Origin: CAJBVG01 sp044337515
GTDB lineage: Bacteria; Bacteroidota; Bacteroidia; Sphingobacteriales; Sphingobacteriaceae
Direction: 5' to 3'
Length of the DNA stretch: 36,264 bases
NCBI GenBank assembly: GCA_044337515.1
Contig: JBIINK010000022.1
Span: 1-36,264 of the forward strand
The position numbers and the translations under genes are program-made. Shown in pieces: positions 22,081 to 30,631 of the stretch; position 1 is the stretch's first letter, and each line of letters opens with the position of its first letter. Under the pieces are notes generated by a model that saw only the letters and a program-made list of their open reading frames with translations, made no database searches and was not told where the DNA came from.

Positions 22081-24657
22081 TTATTCCTCTATATTAGTTG
22101 TATTATCGTCTTTATTATCAGCATCTTCTGATTCATCACTTGAAGTAGTTTCGATATCAGTTTCTGTTATAATCGGATTACCATTTTCGTCTAATTCAAT
22201 TGCTAATTCGTCTTCTTTAACATCCTCAATTTTAGCAATCGATGCAATCTGATCATCATCATTTAACTTAATTAATCGAACTCCTTGCGTTGCTCTACCC
22301 ATTACTCGTAAATCAGAAACTGCCATACGGATGGTTAATCCTGATTTATTGATGATCATTAAGTGATCCGTTTCGATAACATCCTTCAAACCAATTAAAT
22401 CACCAGTTTTATCGGTAATTTGAATGGTCTTCACTCCTTTTCCTCCACGGTTTGTAACTCTATAATCTTCAATATCAGAACGTTTACCGTATCCTTTTTC
22501 CGATACTACTAAAATTGTTGTAGCCGGATCATTTACTGCAATCATTCCAATTACTTCGTCTTTTGGTCCGCCTAAAGTAATACCCCTTACTCCTGTCGCT
22601 GTTCTACCCATTGGTCTAACCGTATTCTCATTGAAACGAATTGCTCTACCAGAACGTAAAGCCATCACGATTTCTGATGTACCATTTGTCAATAATACGT
22701 CAAGTAATTGATCGCCATCATTAATATTGATTGCGTTAATACCTGTAACACGTGGGTTTGAATAAGCATCTAACAAGGTTTTCTTGATGGTACCATTCTT
22801 AGTACACATCATGATATAGTTGTTTTTAAGGTATTCTTCGTCGGTTAAGTTATTGACATTAATAACTGAACGAACTCTATCTTCCTTGCTAATACTTACT
22901 AAGTTTTGAATTGCTCTTCCCTTAGAAGTACGTGTTCCTTCTGGAATTTCGTACACTTTCAACCAGTAACATCTACCTAATTCCGTAAAGAATAAGATAT
23001 AGTTATGGGTAGAAGCAATGAATAAGTGCTCTATAAAGTCTTCTTCTCTCGAGTTACTTCCCATTGAACCTTTTCCACCACGACCTTGAACTCGGTATTC
23101 TGATAATGCAGTACGTTTAATATAACCAGCGTTAGAAACGGTAATCACCACTTCTTCATTCTCAATCATATCTTCCATACGGAACTCACCACCAGCATAT
23201 ACAATTTCAGAGCGACGATCATCACCAAAACGCTCACGCATATCGGTTAACTCATCCTTTATAATTTGCATTCTTAAGCCTTCATCTGCTAAAATAGCTT
23301 TCAAACGCTCAATTAATGCCATCAACTCTTCATATTCTGCTTTAATCTTATCTCGCTCTAATCCAGTTAAAACACGTAAACGCATTTCAAGGATAGCTCT
23401 AGCTTGAATTTCCGATAATCCAAATTTCTCCATTAAGCCTTCACGAGCTTCTTCTGGGGTTTTTGAATTACGAATTAAAGCGATAACCTCGTCTAAATGA
23501 TCTAAGGCAATTAATAAACCTTGTAAGATGTGTGCACGCTTCTCCGCTTCGTCTAATTCGAATTGGGTACGACGAACAATAACATCATGGCGATGATCAA
23601 CGAAATGATGGATTAAATCTTTAAGATTTAACATCATCGGACGACCTTTAACTAAAGCAATACTATTGATTGAAAAAGAGGTTTGTAAGGCAGTGTACTT
23701 AAACAAATTATTTAATACTACACCTGCGTTTGCATCACGTTTAATTTCATAAACCACACGCATACCATCTCTGTCAGATTCATCACGAATGTCGGAAATG
23801 CCTTCTAATTTTTTCTCATTGACTAATTCAGCAGTACGTTCAATCATACTTGCCTTATTCACTTGATAAGGGATTTCGGTAACGATAATACGTTCACGAT
23901 CGTGGCCATAAGTTTCAATCTCTGCTTTCGCACGCATTATAACTCGTCCGCGACCAGTATGATAAGCATCTTTGATACCATCATAACCGTAAATAATACC
24001 ACCAGTAGGAAAGTCTGGTGCTTTAACGAACTTCATCAGTCCGTCGATTTCAATGTCTTTATTATCGATATATGCAAAAACGGCATCAATTACCTCACGT
24101 AAGTTATGGGGAGCCATATTGGTTGCCATACCTACTGCGATACCTGAAGTACCATTTACTAATAAATTCGGGATTTTAGCTGGAAGAACAGTTGGTTCTT
24201 CTAATGAATCGTCGAAATTAAGTTGGAAATCAACAGTATTCTTGTTGATATCGTTTAACATCTCCTCAGCTACTTTGGTTAAGCGAGCTTCGGTATAACG
24301 CATTGCGGCTGGACTATCACCATCCACAGATCCAAAGTTACCTTGACCATCAACCATCATGTAACGTAATGACCAATCTTGAGCCATACGCACCATGGTA
24401 TCGTAAACAGATGAGTCACCATGTGGGTGATACTTACCCAATACTTCCCCGACAATTCTGGCAGATTTCTTAAAAGGTTTACCACTGGTAACACCTAAAT
24501 CCAACATACCGTATAGCACTCTTCTGTGAACTGGCTTTAAACCATCGCGCACATCTGGTAAAGCACGAGAAACAATAACCGACATCGAATAATCGATGTA
24601 AGCTGATTTCATTTCTTCTTCAATGTTAATCGGGATAATTCTTTCGTTTTCTGACAT
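22081..24657 (-). CDS. gyrA: DNA gyrase subunit A
   Basis: An 858-residue type IIA topoisomerase subunit. The winged-helix/tower domain contains PVHRRVLYGM and the catalytic tyrosine Tyr121 (AAMRYTEARL). The C-terminal six-bladed domain contains the GyrA box QGRGGKG, which marks gyrase rather than topoisomerase IV. In the quinolone-resistance region (HPHGDSSVYDT) the key positions are Ser82 and Asp86, equivalent to E. coli Ser83 and Asp87, so no classical resistance change is seen. The C-terminus is an acidic tail rich in Asp, Glu and Ser. A weak -7 match (TACCTTTA) lies about 28 bp upstream of the start. Confidence 0.98.
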   Translation of the reverse strand: MSENERIIPINIEEEMKSAYIDYSMSVIVSRALPDVRDGLKPVHRRVLYGMLDLGVTSGKPFKKSARIVGEVLGKYHPHGDSSVYDTMVRMAQDWSLRYMMVDGQGNFGSVDGDSPAAMRYTEARLTKVAEEMLNDINKNTVDFQLNFDDSLEEPTVLPAKIPNLLVNGTSGIAVGMATNMAPHNLREVIDAVFAYIDNKDIEIDGLMKFVKAPDFPTGGIIYGYDGIKDAYHTGRGRVIMRAKAEIETYGHDRERIIVTEIPYQVNKASMIERTAELVNEKKLEGISDIRDESDRDGMRVVYEIKRDANAGVVLNNLFKYTALQTSFSINSIALVKGRPMMLNLKDLIHHFVDHRHDVIVRRTQFELDEAEKRAHILQGLLIALDHLDEVIALIRNSKTPEEAREGLMEKFGLSEIQARAILEMRLRVLTGLERDKIKAEYEELMALIERLKAILADEGLRMQIIKDELTDMRERFGDDRRSEIVYAGGEFRMEDMIENEEVVITVSNAGYIKRTALSEYRVQGRGGKGSMGSNSREEDFIEHLFIASTHNYILFFTELGRCYWLKVYEIPEGTRTSKGRAIQNLVSISKEDRVRSVINVNNLTDEEYLKNNYIMMCTKNGTIKKTLLDAYSNPRVTGINAININDGDQLLDVLLTNGTSEIVMALRSGRAIRFNENTVRPMGRTATGVRGITLGGPKDEVIGMIAVNDPATTILVVSEKGYGKRSDIEDYRVTNRGGKGVKTIQITDKTGDLIGLKDVIETDHLMIINKSGLTIRMAVSDLRVMGRATQGVRLIKLNDDDQIASIAKIEDVKEDELAIELDENGNPIITETDIETTSSDESEDADNKDDNTTNIEE

Positions 24658-24742
24658 CTCTCTTTACTAATTTTTATAACCTCGTAAAGGTAACAAAAAG
24701 CAGTTGTTTTAGTACGATTGTGGAAAAGTTAAGAACAAAATT

Positions 24743-25633
24743 TTAGGCCCAAGAAATGCCCTTTTTTAAGAGAGCTAAAGTACGCTCTTCTTCAGAACCT
24801 TCAATTGGCTGAAACTGGTATTCCCATTGAGCATGAGGAGGCATCGACATTAAAATTGACTCCGTTCTACCGGCAGTATCGAAGCCAAATTTCGTACCCT
24901 TGTCATACACCAAATTGAACTCCACATAACGACCTCTTCGAATGTTCTGCCAAAGTTTGTGATTTTCGGTGTAAGGTATAGAGGAATTATTCTTCATAAA
25001 ATGGGTGTAAATACCCGCAAATGATGAGCCAATTTCTTGTACAAATTGCCATAATTCGGCTTTCGACTTCTTCTCACGGGTTTCATTCAATCGATCGAAA
25101 AAGATACCTCCAATTCCTCGAGTTTCATCTCTATGTTTATTGAAAAAGTAATCGTCGGCCCAGGTTTTGAAACGTGGGTAATAAGCTGAATCAGTTCTAT
25201 CACATACCGATTTTAAGGTTTGGTGGAAGAACTGAGCATCCTTATCAACCACATAATGAGGTGTTAAGTCTATTCCCCCTCCAAACCAATATTCCTCTGG
25301 AGTTTCAAAATAACGAACGTTCATGTGTATGATGGGAACCATCGGACTAACTGGATGCATCACAATTGATACTCCCGTGGCGTAGAATTCACTTTCTTTT
25401 AGTCCTAAGGCCATTATGATATTTTCACTTAAGTTTCCTCCTACGCCCGAAAAATTAACCCCAGCCTTCGCAAGTATATTTCCATGCTGTAAAATTCGAG
25501 TTCTTCCTCCACCTAATTCTTGGTGATTCCACAATTCTTCCTTGAATTCAGCACCACCATCTGCTTCTTGTATCGCTTTACATATCGTATCTTGAAGTTC
25601 TTTAAACCAAGTAGTTATTGTTTCTTTTTCCAT
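24743..25633 (-). CDS. hemF: Oxygen-dependent coproporphyrinogen III oxidase
   Basis: A 296-residue HemF. It oxidatively decarboxylates two propionates of coproporphyrinogen III to give protoporphyrinogen IX, using O2. Conserved blocks are GGGRTRILQHG, FGGGIDLTPHYV, the FFNKHRDETRGIGGIFFD segment, and RGRYVEFNLVYDKGTKFGF near the C-terminus. It has no signal peptide and acts in the cytoplasm. Together with the cytochromes and monooxygenases here it points to an aerobic organism. It lies 85 bp upstream of gyrA on the same strand. The upstream gap is filled by a heptad array. Confidence 0.96.
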   Translation of the reverse strand: MEKETITTWFKELQDTICKAIQEADGGAEFKEELWNHQELGGGRTRILQHGNILAKAGVNFSGVGGNLSENIIMALGLKESEFYATGVSIVMHPVSPMVPIIHMNVRYFETPEEYWFGGGIDLTPHYVVDKDAQFFHQTLKSVCDRTDSAYYPRFKTWADDYFFNKHRDETRGIGGIFFDRLNETREKKSKAELWQFVQEIGSSFAGIYTHFMKNNSSIPYTENHKLWQNIRRGRYVEFNLVYDKGTKFGFDTAGRTESILMSMPPHAQWEYQFQPIEGSEEERTLALLKKGISWA

Positions 25634-25645
25634 GTAGTCTGTAAT

Positions 25646-25753
25646 TGTATTAAGAATTAAGTATTTTGTATTAAGTATTTTGTATTAAGTATTAGGTATT
25701 ATTTACATTGTACTTAATACAGTTTACATTGTACTTAATACATCGTACTTAAT
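25646..25753. repeat. Heptad array, GTA/TAC family (about 16 units)
   Basis: GTA, ATA or TTA triplets recur every 7 bases from 25646 to 25753 without a slip, with units such as TTAAGTA, TTTTGTA, CATTGTA and CTTAATA. It lies directly upstream of hemF and is close in sequence to 1219-1293. Confidence 0.9.
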
Positions 25754-25843
25754 ACATTCTTATGGCAAGATTAATTAAATTTCCACTACCAATAAATCAT
25801 TTACAAAAATTATTAGCTTAGTGCATCAAATTATTACATTGAT

Positions 25844-26284
25844 ATGATGAAATTAAAAACACTTTCCTTGGCCTTATTAGCCTTTACTTTACTATCTGCA
25901 AAGGGCGGATGTAATGAAGAATCATCAGAACAACCAGTTGTTGGCGAGTGGGTTTGGGTAAAAACATTCTGTTGTGGCAGAACAAGCGTTTGGACTACTC
26001 CAGAGAATTCGAACATTACTAAACAGTTGAATATCAAAGCAGATGGCACATTTGAATATATATCGACTGGAGAACCACAATTAGAAGGTGTTGCAAATAC
26101 AGGTAAATACCAACTTCGTAAAGGATTAAATGATTACCAGTTTCAACAAGGAGATAGCGCTTTAACGATACAATTTAATAATCAACAACCTGCTTATGTT
26201 GAATTTATAGGAGACACACTTCTATTATCTCGTGGATATATGGATTATGATAATGTTTATTACGTTAGAAAATCATCGAAATAA
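25844..26284 (+). CDS. Small secreted protein or lipoprotein, lipocalin-like
   Basis: A 146-residue protein with an N-terminal hydrophobic signal (MMKLKTLSLALLAFTLLSA) followed by KGGC. The cysteine could be lipidated, but Lys at -3 is unusual for a lipobox. The mature part begins VVGEWVWVKTFCCGRT and continues with short beta strands (LNIKADGTFEYISTG, GKYQLRKG, LTIQFNNQQ, YVEFIGDTLLL), the pattern of small lipocalin-like domains common in Bacteroidota. An unusual CC pair follows the first strand. No function can be assigned. The gene stands alone between hemF (divergent) and the alcohol dehydrogenase. Either of two adjacent ATGs could be used. Confidence 0.75.
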   Translation: MMKLKTLSLALLAFTLLSAKGGCNEESSEQPVVGEWVWVKTFCCGRTSVWTTPENSNITKQLNIKADGTFEYISTGEPQLEGVANTGKYQLRKGLNDYQFQQGDSALTIQFNNQQPAYVEFIGDTLLLSRGYMDYDNVYYVRKSSK

Positions 26285-26328
26285 AAACAAATAGCCGCTT
26301 TATTTGTCTAAAAGGCTAAACATAACAA

Positions 26329-27486
26329 ATGGAGAATTTCATCTATCACAATCCCACCAAAATCATTTTCGGCAAAAATGAAGTTGATCGTATTGGTTCA
26401 GAGGCAAAAGCTATTGGTTCAAGAGCATTAGTATTAATTGGTAAGGGTTCTGCTAAAAAGAGTGGTTTATATGCTCGTGTCATATCCTCTTTAAACATGC
26501 ACGGAGTAAAATCTGAAACGTTTGAGGGGATAAAATCAAATCCAACCTTCGAAGATGCTGATGAAGCTGTTCTGTTAGCCAAAGAATTCAAAGCTGATTT
26601 AATTATCGCTATTGGTGGTGGATCTGTAATTGATTCAGCAAAAGCCATTGCTATGGGTTATTACGTTGATCATTCTGTTTGGGATTTCTATTTGCAAAAG
26701 GCTAAGCCAACACAAGCATTGCCCCTAATCAATATCTTAACACTTGCCGCTACGGGTACCGAAATGAACTCATCAACCGTATTACAAGATACTGTAGGTG
26801 GTATGAAAAAAGGGTATTCAGCTCCAGTTATATTTCCAAAATTATCAATCCTAGACCCTACTTTAACCTATTCTGTACCAAGTCACTATACCGCTTATGG
26901 TGTAGCAGATTTGATATCACATTGCTTAGAAGTTTACTTCGGTAAAGGTGAGTCTCCTTTATCTGAACACTACATTGCAAGCATCATAAAATTGGCCATA
27001 CATTATGGACCAATTGCCATAAAAGAACCCGAAAACTATGATGCACGTGCAAATGTGATGTGGTTAGCTACTAATGCCTTAAATGGTTCATTAGCAAGTG
27101 GTAAAGGTGGTGGCGATTGGGGAACACATTTATTTGAACACACCTTAAGTGTTTTGTATGATGTTGCTCATGGTGCTGGCTTATCAATTGTTTTCCCTGC
27201 TTGGATGAAACATTTCTCCCCTCAATTCGAATCTAAATTAGCTTTCTTAGGCAAAATGGTATTTGATGTTCGTGAAGGAAATGAAGCTCATCAAGCGGAA
27301 CAATTTATACTTCGTTTAGAAGATTTCTTTAAAAGCATAAACACACCTATTCGATTAAAAGAGATCAATGTTACTTCAACTGACAAAGCTAAAATACTTG
27401 AAAACCTGAAACTTAACAATGTAACAGGACGAGTATTTGCAATGAATGAAAGTGATCATGAGATGATTCTTGAAAAAATGTGGTAG
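26329..27486 (+). CDS. Iron-containing alcohol dehydrogenase (YqhD/BDH type)
   Basis: A 385-residue NAD(P)-dependent group III alcohol dehydrogenase. The cofactor motif GGGSVIDSAKAIA lies at about residues 95-107. The metal ligands are in GVADLISHCLEVY (Asp and His) and in FEHTLSVLYDVAHGAGLSIVFPAWM (two His). The opening NFIYHNPTKIIFGKN and the GSLASGKGGGDWGTH segment resemble butanol/aldehyde reductases of the YqhD type. It probably reduces short-chain or reactive aldehydes. Neighbours give no pathway. The DUF4442 gene follows closely. Confidence 0.92.
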   Translation: MENFIYHNPTKIIFGKNEVDRIGSEAKAIGSRALVLIGKGSAKKSGLYARVISSLNMHGVKSETFEGIKSNPTFEDADEAVLLAKEFKADLIIAIGGGSVIDSAKAIAMGYYVDHSVWDFYLQKAKPTQALPLINILTLAATGTEMNSSTVLQDTVGGMKKGYSAPVIFPKLSILDPTLTYSVPSHYTAYGVADLISHCLEVYFGKGESPLSEHYIASIIKLAIHYGPIAIKEPENYDARANVMWLATNALNGSLASGKGGGDWGTHLFEHTLSVLYDVAHGAGLSIVFPAWMKHFSPQFESKLAFLGKMVFDVREGNEAHQAEQFILRLEDFFKSINTPIRLKEINVTSTDKAKILENLKLNNVTGRVFAMNESDHEMILEKMW

Positions 27487-27501
27487 TGATTCATACCTTT
27501 G
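27469..27501 (+). promoter_or_regulatory. Predicted promoter of the DUF4442 gene, leaderless mRNA
   Basis: The -7 box TACCTTTG (27494-27501) is an exact consensus match. CTTG at 27469-27472 is one base off TTTG at -33 with a 21 bp spacer. Four bases separate the -7 box from the ATG at 27506, so transcription should start about one base before the start codon. The promoter overlaps the 3' end of the alcohol dehydrogenase gene. Confidence 0.6.
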
Positions 27502-27505
27502 TATT

Positions 27506-27991
27506 ATGAAACTTTCTGAATCTTTCGGTCGATTTGTATTAAATGCTTATCCACCTTTCGTTCTAAACAGGATACGTATTACTTCAATAGCTGAAGGATA
27601 TCGTGCTTGCAGAGTGAAGATTAAGCGAAGTTTTTTAAACAGAAATATGAATGGCACTACATTCGGAGGTGCCTTGTTTTCGGCAGCAGATCCATTCTAT
27701 GCCATTCTCTATTGGCAAATATTTGAACGCAAAGGATACAAAATTCAGACATGGTTAAAGAGTGCTGAAATTCACTATATGCGTCCCGCCGACCAAGATT
27801 TGTTTCTAGATTTTGAATTAACTGATGAGCAAATTTTAGCAGCGGAAGAATCACTAAACAGTATTGGCAAATTTAAACAAAGTCACGAAATACGCTACAA
27901 ATCTAAAGATGGCGATGTGTATGTTATAGCCAAAACTGAAGTTTATTTACGCTTAACAAAAGAGAGTCAAAAGCCTCTATCTGGCTTTTAA
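27506..27991 (+). CDS. DUF4442 hotdog-fold protein (thioesterase-like)
   Basis: A 161-residue protein starting MKLSESFGRFVLNAYPPF. The longer frame upstream overlaps the previous gene and the predicted promoter. It matches the DUF4442 family of PaaI-like hotdog proteins: RNMNGTTFGGALFSAADPFY is the central helix region, followed by AEIHYMRPADQDL and the C-terminal strand VYVIAKTEVYLRL. Members are thought to be acyl-CoA thioesterases or acyl-binding proteins, and substrates are unknown. It has its own promoter despite lying 19 bp behind the alcohol dehydrogenase. Confidence 0.82.
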   Translation: MKLSESFGRFVLNAYPPFVLNRIRITSIAEGYRACRVKIKRSFLNRNMNGTTFGGALFSAADPFYAILYWQIFERKGYKIQTWLKSAEIHYMRPADQDLFLDFELTDEQILAAEESLNSIGKFKQSHEIRYKSKDGDVYVIAKTEVYLRLTKESQKPLSGF

Positions 27992-28060
27992 CTTCTGTGG
28001 ATAATTCATATCCGTAAATCAGTATCCAACTCATTAAATTAGTATCATATTAATTTCGCG

Positions 28061-28684
28061 ATGAACATTAAAAAATTGATTCTAGAGGGAGAAGGTGTAC
28101 GACTTGATTTCAAGAAGACAATAACCCATGTTCATAAAATTGCGAAAACGATGGTTTCTTTTGCCAATAACAGAGGTGGGGTGATTTTAGTTGGGGTGAT
28201 GGATGATGGAAGTATTAAAGGTGTAAAATCTGAGGAAGAAGAAAAATATCAACTTGTTAAAGCCGGCACATTCTACTGTAAACCTAACATTGAACCCATT
28301 TTTACCGAATATGAAATTGATGGTAAGATTGTGTTAGCGGTGGTGATTGAAGAAAGTGAAGTAAAACCACATTATGCCTTAGGTGAAGATGAAAAATGGT
28401 GGGCATACATTAGAGTTAAAGATAAAAGTGTGTTAGCGAGTAAAATCGTTGTTGATGTATTGAAAAAAGAAACGAAGGGCGATAATAACCTAATCATATA
28501 TACCTCTAAAGAGAAAGCATTACTTGAATATTTAGCCGATAACGAACGGATTACCTTGTTAGAGTTTTGTAAATTAATTAACATATCTAGGCGAAGAGCC
28601 TCAAAAATCCTTGTCAATTTAGTACTTTCGGGAGTTATTCGAGTGCACAGCACCGAAAAAACTGAATACTACACTGCTGCTTAA
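28061..28684 (+). CDS. AlbA_2 (Schlafen-like) domain protein with C-terminal winged helix
   Basis: A 207-residue protein. The N-terminal AlbA_2 domain (about 8-130) shows the family pattern LDFKKTITHVHKIAKTMVSF, FANNRGGVILVGVMDDGS and a later IRVKDKSV strand. The C-terminal 60 residues (KALLEYLADNERITLLEFCK and ISRRRASKILVNLVLSGVI) form a winged-helix DNA-binding domain. The AAA-4/ATPase part found in larger members is absent. This suggests a DNA-binding regulator or nucleic-acid-processing protein. Its stop codon overlaps the start of the MATE gene (TAATG), so the two are translationally coupled and it may regulate the exporter. Confidence 0.82.
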   Translation: MNIKKLILEGEGVRLDFKKTITHVHKIAKTMVSFANNRGGVILVGVMDDGSIKGVKSEEEEKYQLVKAGTFYCKPNIEPIFTEYEIDGKIVLAVVIEESEVKPHYALGEDEKWWAYIRVKDKSVLASKIVVDVLKKETKGDNNLIIYTSKEKALLEYLADNERITLLEFCKLINISRRRASKILVNLVLSGVIRVHSTEKTEYYTAA

Positions 28685-30039
28685 TGCTTTTAGAATCTAG
28701 AAAAATACACTTCAAGAAAACCTTCTTACTGGCTTATCCTGTGATTATTAGTCAGGTTGGCCACGTTGTGGTGAACATTACCGACTCGGTACTAATCGGA
28801 CATTTAGGTCCGGTGAAACTAGCAGCATGCTCCCTTGGTATTAGTGTATTCGCTGTATTAATGGTGTTTGGAATTGGTATCGCCTATGGCTTAACCCCAC
28901 ATATTTCTAGGGAATTTGGAGCCAATAATAAAGACATTTGCGGTAAATACCTGGTTAACTCCTTATTGATAAACTGCATTACTGGAGTAGTAGTTTTTCT
29001 AGGAATCTATGCCCTATCCACTCAAATGAGTAATTTCGGACAAGCACCTGAAGTGGTTACCGAAGCTTTACCTTTTTTGAGGATTATAGGTTTTTCGATG
29101 GTACCATTGATGTTATTCTTAACATTTAAGCAATTTGCTGAGGGATTGAATTTCACCAGGCAGGCCATGATTATCACGTTAATTGCCGATGGATTCAACA
29201 TCTTCTTAACCTATGGATTAATTAATGGTGTATGGGGTTTACCTCGTATGGAACTTAAAGGAGCAGGTATTGCTAACCTGATTTCCAGATCATTGATGGC
29301 AGTATTAATGATTACCTATGTACTTAGATCAAAGAATTTCAAACCTTATTTACATCAAGCTAAAGTAAAATTCATTGAATGGAAAACGTCGATGGAATTG
29401 ATTAATTACGGGATACCGATGGCATTTCAGTACTTATTCGAAGTAGGTGCATTTGCATTAGCTGCTTTAATGATGGGCATGTTAGGTCCTAATTATCAGT
29501 CGGCTCACCAAATTGCTATTAGCATTGCATCGGCTACATATATGGCTGCCAGCGGAATCGGTGCAGCAACTTCAGTTCGAGTGGGCAATGCATTAGGCGA
29601 AGGCAATTTTAAGCAATTACGCAGAGCTGGAATGACCGGCTATGTTATGGTATTAGGCTTTATGGGAATTATGGCATTGGTGATGATTCTTGGTAGAATT
29701 TCATTCCCATTATTTTATATGAATAATGAAGAAGTATTAGAAATAGCATCTGGATTAATGATCATTGCTGCATTCTTTCAACTATCGGATGGAACTCAGG
29801 TGGTTGGATTGGGAGCCTTAAGAGGCATGGGCGATGTGAAAATGCCAACGATAGTAACTTTTGTAGCGTATTGGATTATCTCAATTCCTTTGGCGTATTA
29901 CTTAGGATTTACCCTTAAAATGGGCGGTATGGGTATTTGGATAGCACTTTCCTTGGGCTTAACTATCTCGGCGGTGATGCTGTTTTGGAGGTTCCAGAAG
30001 CTATCGAAGAAACACATTCAATTAGGAATTAGGAATTAG
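28684..30039 (+). CDS. MATE-family efflux transporter
   Basis: A 451-residue, 12-helix multidrug and toxin extrusion protein. The N-terminal half begins AYPVIISQVGHVVVNITDSVLIGHLGPV, a typical MATE opening. The second half has GIPMAFQYLFEVGAFALAALMMGMLG, and later ASGIGAATSVRVGNALG matches the conserved loop. It exports cationic compounds in exchange for Na+ or H+. It is translationally coupled to the AlbA_2 gene upstream. The last residues (QLGIRN) and the stop codon are read from TTAGGAA heptad repeats, so the C-terminal tail may not be ancestral. Confidence 0.92.
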   Translation: MLLESRKIHFKKTFLLAYPVIISQVGHVVVNITDSVLIGHLGPVKLAACSLGISVFAVLMVFGIGIAYGLTPHISREFGANNKDICGKYLVNSLLINCITGVVVFLGIYALSTQMSNFGQAPEVVTEALPFLRIIGFSMVPLMLFLTFKQFAEGLNFTRQAMIITLIADGFNIFLTYGLINGVWGLPRMELKGAGIANLISRSLMAVLMITYVLRSKNFKPYLHQAKVKFIEWKTSMELINYGIPMAFQYLFEVGAFALAALMMGMLGPNYQSAHQIAISIASATYMAASGIGAATSVRVGNALGEGNFKQLRRAGMTGYVMVLGFMGIMALVMILGRISFPLFYMNNEEVLEIASGLMIIAAFFQLSDGTQVVGLGALRGMGDVKMPTIVTFVAYWIISIPLAYYLGFTLKMGGMGIWIALSLGLTISAVMLFWRFQKLSKKHIQLGIRN

Positions 30040-30113
30040 GAATTTCGAGGTACGAACTACGAGTTACGAACTACGAGTTACGAGTTACGAGCTACGAGTT
30101 ACGAGTTACGAAG
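30020..30113. repeat. Heptad arrays, TTAGGAA and CGAGTTA families
   Basis: Three TTAGGAA units (about 30022-30042) encode the end of the MATE protein. Nine units of CGAACTA/CGAGTTA then run in exact 7-base register from 30046 to 30108. The minus-strand stop codon of the next gene (30099-30101) lies inside one of them. Confidence 0.88.
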
Positions 30114-30329
30114 ATCCTCTAGCATTAACCTAAACCTATCTGCAGAATTAGGAATTATCGCAGACGAATTCACAAAATTCAAGAAATCCTCTAATCCGGC
30201 AAAGTCATATTCATCCCATTTGAAGGCTTGTTCTAGCGGACCCCATTCTAATTTCAAGATGTATTTCTGATTCATATTAAAAACACTGATCCTCATTTCG
30301 GGGTGGGGAATGGTGGCGATTATTCTCAT
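30099..30329 (-). CDS. Small conserved hypothetical protein (76 aa)
   Basis: A 76-residue protein. I choose the ATG at 30329 (MRIIATIPHPEMRISVFNMN), because the six upstream residues add nothing typical. The pattern IIATIPHP, NQKYILKLEWGPLEQAFKW and a helical C-terminal half resembles a short uncharacterised family I associate with Bacteroidota. No motif, signal peptide or membrane segment is seen. The stop codon is provided by a CGAGTTA heptad repeat. Confidence 0.65.
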   Translation of the reverse strand: MRIIATIPHPEMRISVFNMNQKYILKLEWGPLEQAFKWDEYDFAGLEDFLNFVNSSAIIPNSADRFRLMLEDLRNS

Positions 30330-30631
30330 AAGAGCAAATATAGTCATGGGTAGTGAGTAGTGGGTATTGAGTAACGAGTTTATTAAAATTTGATTTAGTT
30401 ATAATACATAACTTATTGAATAACAATTAATTAAAATTATAAATTCAATATAACAGAAAAATTTACTGCATTTTTGAGAAAAATAAGCCTATAAAACTTC
30501 GTTTAAGTAATGTTTTACTTTAGTATAATACATTTAACTACTTGTTATATAATATTTTATAAGATATCAAAGTGAAATAAACTGAGGGGCTAAATGCCAG
30601 TAAAAAACACTATTTAGAAGAGTCGAATTTG

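Noticed and set aside
22081..24657. Quinolone-resistance substitutions in gyrA
   Set aside because: The two main positions are Ser82 and Asp86, equivalent to the susceptible E. coli residues Ser83 and Asp87.
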